Shown here piece after piece: positions 1 through 7,270 of a DNA stretch of 10,019 bases. The stretch is from Akkermansia sp. (GTDB lineage: Bacteria; Verrucomicrobiota; Verrucomicrobiia; Verrucomicrobiales; Akkermansiaceae): contig JAFNWZ010000376.1 in assembly GCA_017379255.1 (NCBI GenBank), positions 1 through 10,019 on the forward strand, read 5' to 3'. The notes under the pieces are model-generated. The model worked only from the letters and a program-made list of their open reading frames with translations, was not told the origin of the DNA and made no database searches. The position numbers and the translations under genes were made by a program. Position 1 is the first letter of the stretch. Every line of letters begins with the position of its first letter.

Positions 1-82
1 CCAGCGTCACAGGCTGCAGCGTGCATTTCTGCAGCAGCATCCAACGTATACCGTGGGCTGTTTCGCGGGTGATGCGGTTCAT
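1..82 (-). CDS. N-terminus of a possible polysaccharide flippase (partial)
   Basis: Only the first 27 codons are in the window; the gene continues past the left edge. The ATG at 82-80 overlaps the TGA stop of the upstream membrane-protein gene (81-79) in the classic ATGA arrangement, which strongly suggests translational coupling in one operon. The visible peptide begins MNRITRETAHGIRWMLLQ and continues KCTLQPVTL. A short polar start followed by a G-[IVL]-x-W-x-x-L-Q pattern running into a first hydrophobic segment is typical of Wzx/MATE-type O-antigen and polysaccharide flippases, which move lipid-linked sugars across the inner membrane. That assignment is an inference from a very short piece. 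Another multi-spanning membrane protein is possible. That a gene starts here is much surer than its function. Confidence 0.5.
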   Translation of the reverse strand, partial: MNRITRETAHGIRWMLLQKCTLQPVTL

Positions 83-603
83 GGCTCAGGATGGGGAAGA
101 ATGCCCAACGGCAGAATGAGCAGGAAGAGAATGGCCATGCCTCCGGCCAGCAGCCAGGTGGCATCCGGGTTAATGAAGATAACTGGTTTCAGGAAGCGGC
201 GCGCGCTGTAGAGAAATCCGTACAGAATGCCGCCTTTCAGGATGATAATCAGGCTGGACACCACGGAAATGGCGTAGGTCTGGCGCAGGTAGTGCTGGTG
301 GTAGATGACGGTGGTGAGGATATTGCTGAGGCAGTTTTCCTGCAGGCAGAATCCGGCTACATCGTAGAGCCCGTCGTAGCTGAACCACCCGCCCAGAATC
401 ACGGGCAGCAGCGCATAGGCCACCAGTCGGCTGCGCTGTGCCAGAATCAGCATGAAGAAGAGGAACACTGACCCTTGCAGATAGATGCCGGCGGATTTCA
501 CCACGTGGTCCAGGCTCCAGAGGCTGAGCGCAGCGGCCAGAGCCCCCAGCATGATGATGGTGGTGAGTTGTTCCCGGGTGGTGTGGTATCCGGTGGAGGT
601 CAT
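79..603 (-). CDS. Small integral membrane protein, four predicted helices
   Basis: I do not recognise this 174-residue protein. It has about four hydrophobic segments: residues ~14-34, ~44-72 (long, interrupted by QRSR at 56-59), ~111-133 and ~148-169. A soluble loop (~75-108) is rich in Tyr and contains two cysteines (C86 and C91, in FCLQENC), which could pair if the loop faces the periplasm. There is no signal peptide apart from the first helix and no catalytic motif I can name. The ATG at 603 lies 13 bases after the stop of the GDPD-like gene, and its own stop overlaps the next start codon, so it is the middle gene of a tight three-gene unit. The context (GDPD-like enzyme upstream, possible flippase downstream) suggests a role in envelope or surface-glycan assembly, but that is inference only. 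No clear Shine-Dalgarno precedes it. Confidence 0.75.
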   Translation of the reverse strand: MTSTGYHTTREQLTTIIMLGALAAALSLWSLDHVVKSAGIYLQGSVFLFFMLILAQRSRLVAYALLPVILGGWFSYDGLYDVAGFCLQENCLSNILTTVIYHQHYLRQTYAISVVSSLIIILKGGILYGFLYSARRFLKPVIFINPDATWLLAGGMAILFLLILPLGILPHPEP

Positions 604-616
604 ACGGGCAGGGGAA

Positions 617-1474
617 TTATGGCAGGTCGCTGGGGGAAATGGTGCTTGTATAAATCAGACTGGCGCTGGTGCCCAGATGCTCACGGATGAATTGGCGGCA
701 GTCGAGCTCCTCTGTGCCGTATACCATGATGCACACTTTCTGATGGTGCAGCTGGCGCATGGTATCCAGGTGCTCCAGAAAGAGCACGGCAGATATGGTG
801 ATGATGGGGTACTGGTGCTCGATTGCCTGTTGCAGGGCGATGCTGTGTGAGATGCAGAATGCCGGGTACCAGATGCCTGCTTTCAGCGCCCGCACATAAT
901 CCTGCGGTGAGAATACTTCCACTATCATCCGCTGCGGCAGTGGAATTTCCTGCAGCAGGAGCTCAAAATCGGAAACCTTGTCTGTCACGAGAACCATTTC
1001 CGGGTGCTGCAGCATCAGCTCATGAATCATCCTGCCGCTCAGCGGGGTCTGATTCCCGTTTATCTTCAATTGAAGCGCCGCGTCCAGAGTTCCGGGGGTT
1101 CCACGGCTTCCGGTAAACTGGCAGAACATGTCCCAGTCGTGCGCTGCCAGCAGGTGCCTGTCTGCGGTTACGAGTAAATCGAACTCAACGAAGGAAAATC
1201 CCCGGGCCTGGGAATCGGCAAATGCTTCTGCGGAATTTGTGTAGAGATAGGGACCCACGCCGCCGCCGTGGGCAATGAGGTTTCCGCTGCTTGCCTGGTG
1301 GAACCGCCGGATGTCGTCTCCCCGGTTCTCCAGTGCAGCGGCCAGCCCGGCTTTGTAGCGCTGCTTGCTGCGGCTCAGGGCGTCCCATGCGCTATAGGTG
1401 CCTGCCGCCGCCAGGAGGCAAAGAATCAGGAGCGGAATCAGCCGCTTCCCCGGTTGTTTTGTGGCGCGGAACAC
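617..1474 (-). CDS. Membrane-anchored glycerophosphodiester phosphodiesterase-like protein
   Basis: This 285-residue protein has an N-terminal membrane anchor (residues ~11-30, after a KRL start) and then a GDPD/PI-PLC-like TIM-barrel domain. The family signature is visible: IAHGGG with His69, YTNSAEAF (79-85), FVEFD with Glu97 and Asp99, and AHDW with His112 and Asp113. In known GDPDs these residues bind the metal and perform acid-base chemistry on glycerophosphodiesters. The usual HRG is HGG here, as in a subgroup with a YTNSxEAF motif, so the true substrate may be another phosphodiester, such as a lipid- or glycan-linked one. The catalytic domain probably faces the periplasm (inferred from the anchor). 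The start is GTG at 1474; an in-frame TAA lies two codons upstream and no ATG occurs before about residue 115, so GTG is the best choice. The next gene begins 13 bases after the stop. Confidence 0.82.
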   Translation of the reverse strand: MFRATKQPGKRLIPLLILCLLAAAGTYSAWDALSRSKQRYKAGLAAALENRGDDIRRFHQASSGNLIAHGGGVGPYLYTNSAEAFADSQARGFSFVEFDLLVTADRHLLAAHDWDMFCQFTGSRGTPGTLDAALQLKINGNQTPLSGRMIHELMLQHPEMVLVTDKVSDFELLLQEIPLPQRMIVEVFSPQDYVRALKAGIWYPAFCISHSIALQQAIEHQYPIITISAVLFLEHLDTMRQLHHQKVCIMVYGTEELDCRQFIREHLGTSASLIYTSTISPSDLP

Positions 1475-1480
1475 GGTTTA

Positions 1481-1515
1481 AGTGAACAGGGAATAGTGAA
1501 TAATGAATAGTGGGG
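1481..1515. repeat. Degenerate 7-bp tandem repeats between two genes
   Basis: The 44-base gap between the DUF1573-like gene and the GDPD-like gene is almost entirely built of heptads. On the plus strand they read AGTGAAC, AGGGAAT, AGTGAAT, AATGAAT, AGTGGGG. The middle copies differ by one or two bases from AGTGAAT and the last is eroded. The array covers the leader of the GTG-initiated GDPD-like gene and leaves no Shine-Dalgarno sequence. Heptad arrays of this kind are known as simple repeats in other bacteria; any function here is unknown. Confidence 0.5.
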
Positions 1516-1518
1516 AAC

Positions 1519-2115
1519 TCATTTTTTCACTTGCAGGTAGATAATCTGGCGGTGGTAGCGTGGGTCGGGGGAGTCAGAGGTGAGCACCAGGCGGTTCAGG
1601 GCGGGGGTTGCCGTGCTGCGCGGGGTGATGGTGACGGTGTATTCGCTGCCGCGCTTCACTACTTTGGGGGAGTAGTCAAAGGCATCCCCGCTTAGGGACG
1701 CATCGGCAATGTGGGTGATGGGGCTGCCCTTGGGCAGGGTGATGCGCAGCACCTGTGGCACGGGGGCGGAGTTGCGCTTCCACACCAGGCTGCGGGCAGA
1801 GAGCTGCATGGCCTGGGGCACGCGGAACTGCATGCGCAGTGTCACTTCATTCCCGTCGGATGTTTCGGCACTGATGGTTTTCTCTACATCGCGGTCAAAA
1901 GTGCGGGTATCCACCACGGCGGTGAGTCTGCTGCCGCTGACATGCACCTTGGTGCAGTCGCAGTGAGGTTCTGCTTCCTCAATCTGTTCCCCGCTGGTTT
2001 CAAAGACGACAGTGGCGCTCTGCTGCCCGAACTGCAGCGGCACTATTTTTGTGGTGCTCTTGAACGCGGCCAGGCCAGGCAGGGTGAGAATTAATGCAAA
2101 AACGATTTTTTTCAT
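1519..2115 (-). CDS. Secreted DUF1573-like (Ig-fold) protein
   Basis: The 198-residue product starts with a short signal peptide: MKK, a hydrophobic stretch (residues 4-16) and a plausible signal peptidase I site after LAA (15-17). No lipobox cysteine is present, so it is probably not a lipoprotein. The mature part looks all-beta, with alternating hydrophobic strands. The segment EEAEPHCDCTKVHVSG (46-61) resembles the cysteine-containing turn of DUF1573 proteins, which have an Ig/ASPM-like fold and are common in Bacteroidota and Verrucomicrobiota. The second half (106-198) has the rhythm of a second beta-sandwich. Family membership is inferred from pattern, and the molecular role is unknown. 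The start codon lies 15 bases after an 11-bp tandem repeat array that makes up its leader; no good Shine-Dalgarno is seen. Confidence 0.75.
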   Translation of the reverse strand: MKKIVFALILTLPGLAAFKSTTKIVPLQFGQQSATVVFETSGEQIEEAEPHCDCTKVHVSGSRLTAVVDTRTFDRDVEKTISAETSDGNEVTLRMQFRVPQAMQLSARSLVWKRNSAPVPQVLRITLPKGSPITHIADASLSGDAFDYSPKVVKRGSEYTVTITPRSTATPALNRLVLTSDSPDPRYHRQIIYLQVKK

Positions 2116-2130
2116 GCTTGCTTGGAGATT

Positions 2131-2185
2131 ACTAAAGTTCGACTAAAGTTCGACTAAAGTTCGACTAAAGTTCGACTAAAGTTTT
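2131..2185. repeat. 11-bp tandem repeat array, 4 perfect copies plus one partial
   Basis: The plus-strand unit ACTAAAGTTCG occurs perfectly at 2131-2141, 2142-2152, 2153-2163 and 2164-2174. A fifth copy at 2175-2185 matches 9 of 11 bases. The array contains the stop codon (TAG at 2178-2176) and last Leu codon of the AlbA_2 gene and ends 15 bases before the next start codon, so it fills the intergenic space. Each unit contains ACTAAAGT, whose outer three bases (ACT/AGT) are self-complementary. Because 11 is not a multiple of 3, successive copies put TAG into all three minus-strand frames. Eleven base pairs is close to one helical turn, so a protein bound to each copy would lie on the same face of DNA. 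Confidence 0.97.
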
Positions 2186-3858
2186 GACCTTTTATCATTG
2201 CCTTTTGCTGTAAGTTTCCAGACTTTCCCGCTTCCCCATACGATGCATTCATCCCTCCGCAGTTCTGCGAGTAGGTTAGAAATTTTGCGTTTCTTTTGTA
2301 TCTGTGTGTAGGAATCAGGCAATTTGCTGGTCAGTAATTGTTCCAATTGAGAAAGCGATGCGTGCTCCCACTCGTATATATAACTCAGAATGAGTTTTTT
2401 GTAGTAGCTGTTATCAAACGCTTTATTCCTGATATATTGCTCCTTAAATTCATTTGTCTCGAGCATTTCTACAGTGCGATGTGAGAGGAATGGGGCTGTT
2501 TTGCGCCCTTCCACCAGTTCCCTCTTCTTAACGTCTTTCCATTCTTCGTCACTTAGTGGACGTTGCTTCTGCACTTTGTCCAGGGCCAGCACGGTGTGAA
2601 GCGGAAGCTCTGTATCCTGCTGGAGCATGCGCGCGAAATCCTCGCTGATGATGCATCCGTGCAAGGTGGCGCGTACTTTTCCTTCCGAAAAATCATAATC
2701 AGGCATGGGAAAGAGCCTTTTGCGTTGGAAGGTATATACCTTACGGATGCCGCCGCCCTGGGTTTCTATCATGTTCAGGTTGCGCATGGCTTCTACCAGG
2801 AATGGGTTTCGGTAGGATTCTTCCGGGGCATTGGCTTCGATGACCCGCTCGATGGAAAGTGGGATGAATGTGCCGTAATTAGAGAAAATGAGGTGGTGGT
2901 CTTCAAACTCCACTACGTTAATCCGTGCCCGTTTGGTATAGTCCTGGTGAGCGATGCAGTTATACAGAAGCTCGCGGATACAGAATGGCTCGTAGCGCAG
3001 CAGTTCTTCCGGGAAAAGACTTTGCTCATTGAGCAGGTAGCGGAACTTAAGGTTGCGGATTTTTCGGTAAACTTCTTCAGTAGAGAGGATGAAGGGGATT
3101 CCAAAAATCTCGTAATCCTTGTCCTCGTTACTAACCGTTTTAAGATTCCAGCGAATCTTTGCCACTGCGGGTGAGAGCAGGTGCTCTGCTTCGTCTTTGC
3201 CAAGTAGAATCAACGCGGTACGGGTAATTTTGCCTCGTCTGGTCAGCTTGGCTTTATTAAGGAATGTGGCGTCATCCCATGTGGTCATTTCCTCAGCATA
3301 TTTAGGATTACGCTTGAGAAATTCCGTTTTTGCCACTTTAATGGCCAGTGGGTCAAGGTCATCTATCGATGCGTCTTCAATAATTCCGGCAGACCAGTCA
3401 TCTTCCGTCTGGCGGCGGATTTCCTCAATCTTATCGATGGAGAGAGCGCAGGTGCTTTCTCCGTTGCGTCCGAAATAGTGTCCATTCCAGGCGATAGGTA
3501 TTCCTTTTGGTGCAGCCGGTATCTGGAACATGAGAATGCGTTTGCCTTCCCGTTCCGTTTCGTAAATTTCACGGAGAGTCAGCCCTGCGGTCATGGAACC
3601 AGCGATGTCCTGTTTCAATTTTGCTGGTATCTGGTATTCTGTGCCTACTGCTTTACGTGGTAACTTGTCGGAAACGCCATAGATAAGCCATGCGCAATCC
3701 TTTCTGCGCAGGTTCGCTTCATTGCTGAGTGCAGAGATGTACTTGCGCAGGTCGTCTGTCTGCAGCCCTTTTTTTGCTTCCTTGAATTCCAGAACTTCAT
3801 CTTCCCGCTTGTTCAGGAAAGTGTTGAGAAGTTGGTTGATATGGTTGTCTGCGAGCAT
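2176..3858 (-). CDS. AlbA_2/Schlafen-like, GHKL-ATPase-like DNA-binding regulator
   Basis: The 560-residue product belongs to the group often labelled 'putative DNA-binding, ATP-binding protein' or, loosely, RecG-like. Domain order: an AlbA_2 (Schlafen-type) domain at ~16-140, with EFKEAK (24-29), YGVSD (60-64) and YFGRNGEST (128-136); a middle helical region; a GHKL/HATPase_c_4-type domain with RELLYNCIAHQDY (295-307) and ETQGGGIRKVY (365-375); and a C-terminal winged-helix-like part (~485-553). It has no helicase motifs, so it is not RecG. Family members are thought to be transcription regulators, and some lie near defence or mobile genes. ATG 3858 lies one base after the lspA stop (TGACATG), which suggests coupling to lspA. 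Base composition is lower in GC than ileS: a 60-base stretch at 2401-2460 has 20 G/C, against 39 at 6541-6600. This hints at acquisition. The stop codon lies in the tandem repeat array. Confidence 0.88.
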   Translation of the reverse strand: MLADNHINQLLNTFLNKREDEVLEFKEAKKGLQTDDLRKYISALSNEANLRRKDCAWLIYGVSDKLPRKAVGTEYQIPAKLKQDIAGSMTAGLTLREIYETEREGKRILMFQIPAAPKGIPIAWNGHYFGRNGESTCALSIDKIEEIRRQTEDDWSAGIIEDASIDDLDPLAIKVAKTEFLKRNPKYAEEMTTWDDATFLNKAKLTRRGKITRTALILLGKDEAEHLLSPAVAKIRWNLKTVSNEDKDYEIFGIPFILSTEEVYRKIRNLKFRYLLNEQSLFPEELLRYEPFCIRELLYNCIAHQDYTKRARINVVEFEDHHLIFSNYGTFIPLSIERVIEANAPEESYRNPFLVEAMRNLNMIETQGGGIRKVYTFQRKRLFPMPDYDFSEGKVRATLHGCIISEDFARMLQQDTELPLHTVLALDKVQKQRPLSDEEWKDVKKRELVEGRKTAPFLSHRTVEMLETNEFKEQYIRNKAFDNSYYKKLILSYIYEWEHASLSQLEQLLTSKLPDSYTQIQKKRKISNLLAELRRDECIVWGSGKVWKLTAKGNDKRSKL

Positions 3859-3859
3859 G

Positions 3860-4465
3860 TCATGCTTTCTTTTCCTCCTCGGTCTTCATGATGAAGCTGG
3901 AGATGATGAAGAGCCCGGCGGCAATGCAGACGCAGGAATCGGCTACGTTGAAGGACGGCCAGTGGTAGCCGTAGGGGAACATCCCGGTCTTAATCCAGGG
4001 GAAGGAGAAATCCAGGAAGTCCACCACATACCCGCTCATCAGGTTGGTGAAGAATCCTTTCTCCTCTGCGCCGGGAATGAAGAAGCCCTGCAGGAGGCGG
4101 TCGGTCATGTTGCCGATGATGCCGGTGGTGATGAGCGCCCAGGCCACGCGCAGCGCGCGGGTGGAGAAAAAGCCCTTGCGGAACAGTCGGTAGAACCAGA
4201 TGAGCGCGACGACCTGCACACAGAGGAACACAAAGGGAGCCCAGACCGTGCCGTGCCCCGTGCCGAAGGCTACGCCGGTGTTGTGCACGCGCACCAGGCA
4301 GAAGTTCATGAATTCACTGCCCTGAATCACGGGAATAATCTTGCTGCTGAAGCTGTGTTCCCAGTTGTAGGGGAAGTTCAGCACGATGGCCCATTTGGTC
4401 AGTTGGTCGAGAGCGTAGAGGCCGATGATGAGGAGGATGAGCCAGAGGGATACGCGGCGGGACAT
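3860..4465 (-). CDS. lspA: Lipoprotein signal peptidase (signal peptidase II)
   Basis: LspA cleaves the signal peptide from diacylglyceryl-modified prolipoproteins in the inner membrane, just before the lipidated cysteine. With the start chosen here it is 201 residues, somewhat longer than the usual 160-170. Family motifs are clear: DQLTKW (20-25), HNTGVAFG (61-68), GNMTDR (119-124) and FNVADS (172-177). Asp122 and Asp176 are the expected catalytic aspartates. Four membrane helices are visible, around residues 5-19, 75-92, 107-122 and 174-194. The extra length lies mainly between the two catalytic motifs (~130-170, a Phe/Tyr-rich loop). An upstream in-frame ATG at 4501 would add 12 residues, but it lies in a hairpin and adds a non-hydrophobic tail, so ATG 4465 is preferred. 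ileS lies 78 bases upstream; the ileS-lspA order is found in many bacteria. Confidence 0.96.
   Translation of the reverse strand: MSRRVSLWLILLIIGLYALDQLTKWAIVLNFPYNWEHSFSSKIIPVIQGSEFMNFCLVRVHNTGVAFGTGHGTVWAPFVFLCVQVVALIWFYRLFRKGFFSTRALRVAWALITTGIIGNMTDRLLQGFFIPGAEEKGFFTNLMSGYVVDFLDFSFPWIKTGMFPYGYHWPSFNVADSCVCIAAGLFIISSFIMKTEEEKKA
3874..3879 (-). promoter_or_regulatory. AGGAGG Shine-Dalgarno inside the lspA 3' end
   Basis: A perfect AGGAGG lies in the last codons of lspA, 15 bases before the ATG of the AlbA_2 gene. That spacing is longer than usual, but the lspA stop falls in between, so ribosomes finishing lspA could be held here and restart. It is one of the few strong Shine-Dalgarno sequences in this window, and part of it simply encodes the Glu-rich LspA tail. 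Confidence 0.45.
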
Positions 4466-4486
4466 AAGGAGTTTTTGAGGATGAGG

Positions 4487-4519
4487 ACAGGCGCGCTCCA
4501 TGGGTGGGAGTGCGCCTGT
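4487..4519 (-). other. GC-rich hairpin between ileS and lspA
   Basis: Arms of 13 bases (4487-4499 and 4507-4519) pair with a single mismatch around a 7-base loop. On the minus-strand transcript the arms read ACAGGCGCACTCC and GGAGCGCGCCTGT. No U-tract follows, so it is not a standard intrinsic terminator. The alternative lspA ATG (4501-4499) straddles the loop and the downstream arm. Possible roles are an RNA processing or stabilising element, an attenuator, or a block on the upstream start. Confidence 0.6.
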
Positions 4520-4543
4520 CCGTTGGTGTGAATAAGGTCAGTA

Positions 4544-7261
4544 TCAGGCCATGACGGCGGCGCAGCGTTCGCAGAGACCGTCCTCATTGGCGGCGGGTTC
4601 GTAGCGGCGGCAGCGGGGGCACATGGCGTGCGGGGTCATGGCCGCGGTGGCGGCCAGCCCGGCACCGGTGCTTACCTCCAGGTCGGCCAGGATGAAGAAT
4701 TCCTTGGCGAACTGCTTGTTCTGCAGCAGGGCGAGCACGGCGGCGTCCTCCGTGGCGGGCACGGTGAGGGCAACGGCGGCTTCGTTGTTCTTCTTGAAGA
4801 CCTTGGCCTGAATCTGGGCTTCGATGGCCACCTGGATGGTGCTCTTAATCTGCAGCAGGCGGTCAAAGGTGGCGGTGAGGCCGGCATCAAAGGCGGGGTC
4901 AGCGGTGGGGAAGTCCTGCTCGTGCACAGAACCTTCGTTGCCGGCGTGCTCCCATGCCTCGTCGCAGGTGTAGGCCAGTACCGGGGCAAGCAACTTCACC
5001 AGCACATCGAACACGCGGGCAATGGCAAACTGCTTGCTGATGCGGTGCGGGGAGTCCGCGGCATCGCAGTACAGGCTGTCTTTTGTCATGTCGATGTAGA
5101 GGGCTGAGAGGTCGTTTGTGCAGAACTGGTTGATAGCCATGAACACCTTGCGGAACTCGTAGCCTTCGTAGGCGGCGCGCACCTCGCGGATGAGCGTGTT
5201 GGTACGCTCCAGAATCCAGGCATCCGTGGGGTCGAGCTGGGCGGGCTTTTCGCCCTTGTAGCCCTTCAGGTTGGCCAGCAGGATGCGCAGAGTGTTGCGC
5301 AGGCGGCGGTAGGGATCGGTAATCTGCTTGAACAGGTCCTCACCGAAGGGAACTTCGTTCTGCCAGTCCACGCTGCTCACCCACAGGCGCACGATGTCTG
5401 CGCCGTACTTCTCGTAGAAATACTTGGCGTTGGTGGGCTTGGTGTAGGTGCCCTGGGCGCTCTTGGAAAGCTTGGAGCGGTCCTGGTTCACCACGAATGC
5501 GTGCGTGAGCACCTTCTTGTAGGGGGCGGCGTTGCGCCAGGCGCAGGAAAGCATGAGCGAGCTCTGGAACCAGCCGCGGTGCTGGTCGGTGGCTTCGAGG
5601 TACACATCGCAGGGGGCGCAGAGTTCCGGGTGGCGCTCCAGCACGGCCACGTGGGAGCAGCCGGAGTCAATCCACACGTCGAGGGTGTCCTTGCCCTTCT
5701 TGAGGTTGGTGGGCAGGCCCAGCTTCTCGCAAAGCTGCTCGCTGGTCAGCTCGAACCAGATGTTGGTGCCGTGCTCGGCCACCAGGTCGGCCACCTTGTT
5801 CACGATGTCGGCGCTCAGCACGGGCTGGTCGTTTTCATCAAAGAACACGGGCAGCGGCACACCCCAGGTGCGCTGGCGGGAGATACACCAGTCCGGGCGG
5901 GCTTCCACAGTGCTGTAAATGCGGTTGCGGCCCCAGGCGGGCATCCATTCGGTTTTGTCAATCTGTTCCAGCGCCACGGGGCGCAGCTTCTCCATGCTGA
6001 TGAAGAACTGCTTGACGGCGCGGAAGATGATGGGGGTCTTGGAACGCCAGCAGTGCGGGTACTGGTGGGTGAATTCCTCGCGGCCCAGCAGGCGGTTGCC
6101 TTCTACCAGCAGGGTGATGATGTCCTCGTTGCTCTGGAAGACGTGCTTGCCCACCAGGTGGGGCAGGCCGCATTCGGCGGTGTAGTTGCCGTCATCGTCC
6201 ACCGGGGAAAGCACGGGCAGCCCGTAGGCCATGCCGGCAATGTAGTCGTCCATGCCGTGGCCGGGGGCAATGTGCACCGCGCCTGTACCGGCATCGGTGG
6301 TTACATAGTCGGCGTTGATGATGAGGGATTCGCGGTCAAGGAAGGGGTGGCGGGCGCTGCGCTTCTCCAGCTCGCTGCCCTTGAAAGTGGCGAGTTCTTC
6401 CACCAGCGTCCAGCCGGTCTTGGCGCTGACGGTTTCGATGAGCTCGCGAACGATGATGAACTTACGCTCGGCGCCGTCCTTGGCGTAGCGGCCGATGACG
6501 TAGGTGAAATCCGGGTTCAGGGCGATGGCCAGGTTGCTGGGCAGGGTCCAGGGGGTGGTGGTCCAGATGACCATTTCTGCGCCCTCGATGCCGCAGACCT
6601 CGCCGTCCATCTCGAAGCCCACATAGATGGCGGTGGAGGTGTCTTCCATGTACTCCACCTCGGCTTCGGCCAGGGCGGTGTGGTGGGCGTAGCTCCACTG
6701 CACCGGCTTCATGGACTGGTAGACAGAACCGCTTTCCACCAGCTTGGCGAATACGCGCAGGATATCGGCTTCGTACTTGGGCTCCATGGTGATGTACGGG
6801 TTGAACCAGTCACCAAACACGCCCAGGCGGCGGAAGGAAACGCGCTGCAGGTCGATGTAGCCCAGGGCGAATTCTGTGCAGCGGCGGCGGATTTCAGCGG
6901 GCTCGAGTCCCTGGAATTCCTTGACCACCTTGGCTTCGATAGGCAGGCCGTGGCAGTCCCAGCCGGGAACAAAGGGAGCATAGTAGCCCGCCATGGTCTT
7001 GCTCTTCACGATGAGGTCTTTGAGTACCTTGTTCAGCGCGGTGCCCATGTGCACATCGCCATTGGCAAAGGGAGGACCGTCGTGCAGCACGAAACGGGGG
7101 GCATTCTGCGCCTTGCGGCGCGTTATAATTCGCTCATAAAGCTTTTCATTCTCCCATTTTTCCAGACGCGCCGGCTCCTTGGTCGTGAGGTCACCACGCA
7201 TGGGGAACGTGGTATCCGGCAGGAAGATGGTGTCTTTGTAGCTTTTGGCGTTTGTGGTCAT
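4544..7261 (-). CDS. ileS: Isoleucyl-tRNA synthetase
   Basis: The 905-residue class I synthetase charges tRNA-Ile with isoleucine in the cytoplasm and edits misactivated valine. The N-terminus (LPDTTFPMRG, 14-23) matches bacterial IleS. The HIGH motif appears as HMGT (71-74), preceded by LHDGPPFANG. VPGWDCHGLPIE is at 98-109. The editing domain (CP1) has WTTTPWTLPSN (233-243) and GTGAVHIAPGHGMDDY (325-340), including the conserved editing aspartates. CISRQRTWGVP follows in the second half of the catalytic domain, and the KMSKS loop is KLSKS (597-601). The C-terminal zinc finger has Cys881/Cys884 and Cys897/Cys900. The fourth residue of HIGH is Thr rather than His, and the finger has CPRCRR where E. 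coli IleS has Trp after the second Cys. Length is normal. The start at 7261 is the only ATG before the conserved FPMRG. A promoter almost abuts it. Confidence 0.98.
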   Translation of the reverse strand: MTTNAKSYKDTIFLPDTTFPMRGDLTTKEPARLEKWENEKLYERIITRRKAQNAPRFVLHDGPPFANGDVHMGTALNKVLKDLIVKSKTMAGYYAPFVPGWDCHGLPIEAKVVKEFQGLEPAEIRRRCTEFALGYIDLQRVSFRRLGVFGDWFNPYITMEPKYEADILRVFAKLVESGSVYQSMKPVQWSYAHHTALAEAEVEYMEDTSTAIYVGFEMDGEVCGIEGAEMVIWTTTPWTLPSNLAIALNPDFTYVIGRYAKDGAERKFIIVRELIETVSAKTGWTLVEELATFKGSELEKRSARHPFLDRESLIINADYVTTDAGTGAVHIAPGHGMDDYIAGMAYGLPVLSPVDDDGNYTAECGLPHLVGKHVFQSNEDIITLLVEGNRLLGREEFTHQYPHCWRSKTPIIFRAVKQFFISMEKLRPVALEQIDKTEWMPAWGRNRIYSTVEARPDWCISRQRTWGVPLPVFFDENDQPVLSADIVNKVADLVAEHGTNIWFELTSEQLCEKLGLPTNLKKGKDTLDVWIDSGCSHVAVLERHPELCAPCDVYLEATDQHRGWFQSSLMLSCAWRNAAPYKKVLTHAFVVNQDRSKLSKSAQGTYTKPTNAKYFYEKYGADIVRLWVSSVDWQNEVPFGEDLFKQITDPYRRLRNTLRILLANLKGYKGEKPAQLDPTDAWILERTNTLIREVRAAYEGYEFRKVFMAINQFCTNDLSALYIDMTKDSLYCDAADSPHRISKQFAIARVFDVLVKLLAPVLAYTCDEAWEHAGNEGSVHEQDFPTADPAFDAGLTATFDRLLQIKSTIQVAIEAQIQAKVFKKNNEAAVALTVPATEDAAVLALLQNKQFAKEFFILADLEVSTGAGLAATAAMTPHAMCPRCRRYEPAANEDGLCERCAAVMA

Positions 7262-7270
7262 ACGCGCGAT

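Noticed and set aside
2131..2185. CRISPR array
   Set aside because: The unit is only 11 bp with no spacers and no cas genes nearby; this is a simple tandem repeat.
2176..3858. RecG helicase
   Set aside because: The label is often copied onto this family, but no Walker/DEAD helicase motifs are present; the domains are AlbA_2 and GHKL-like.
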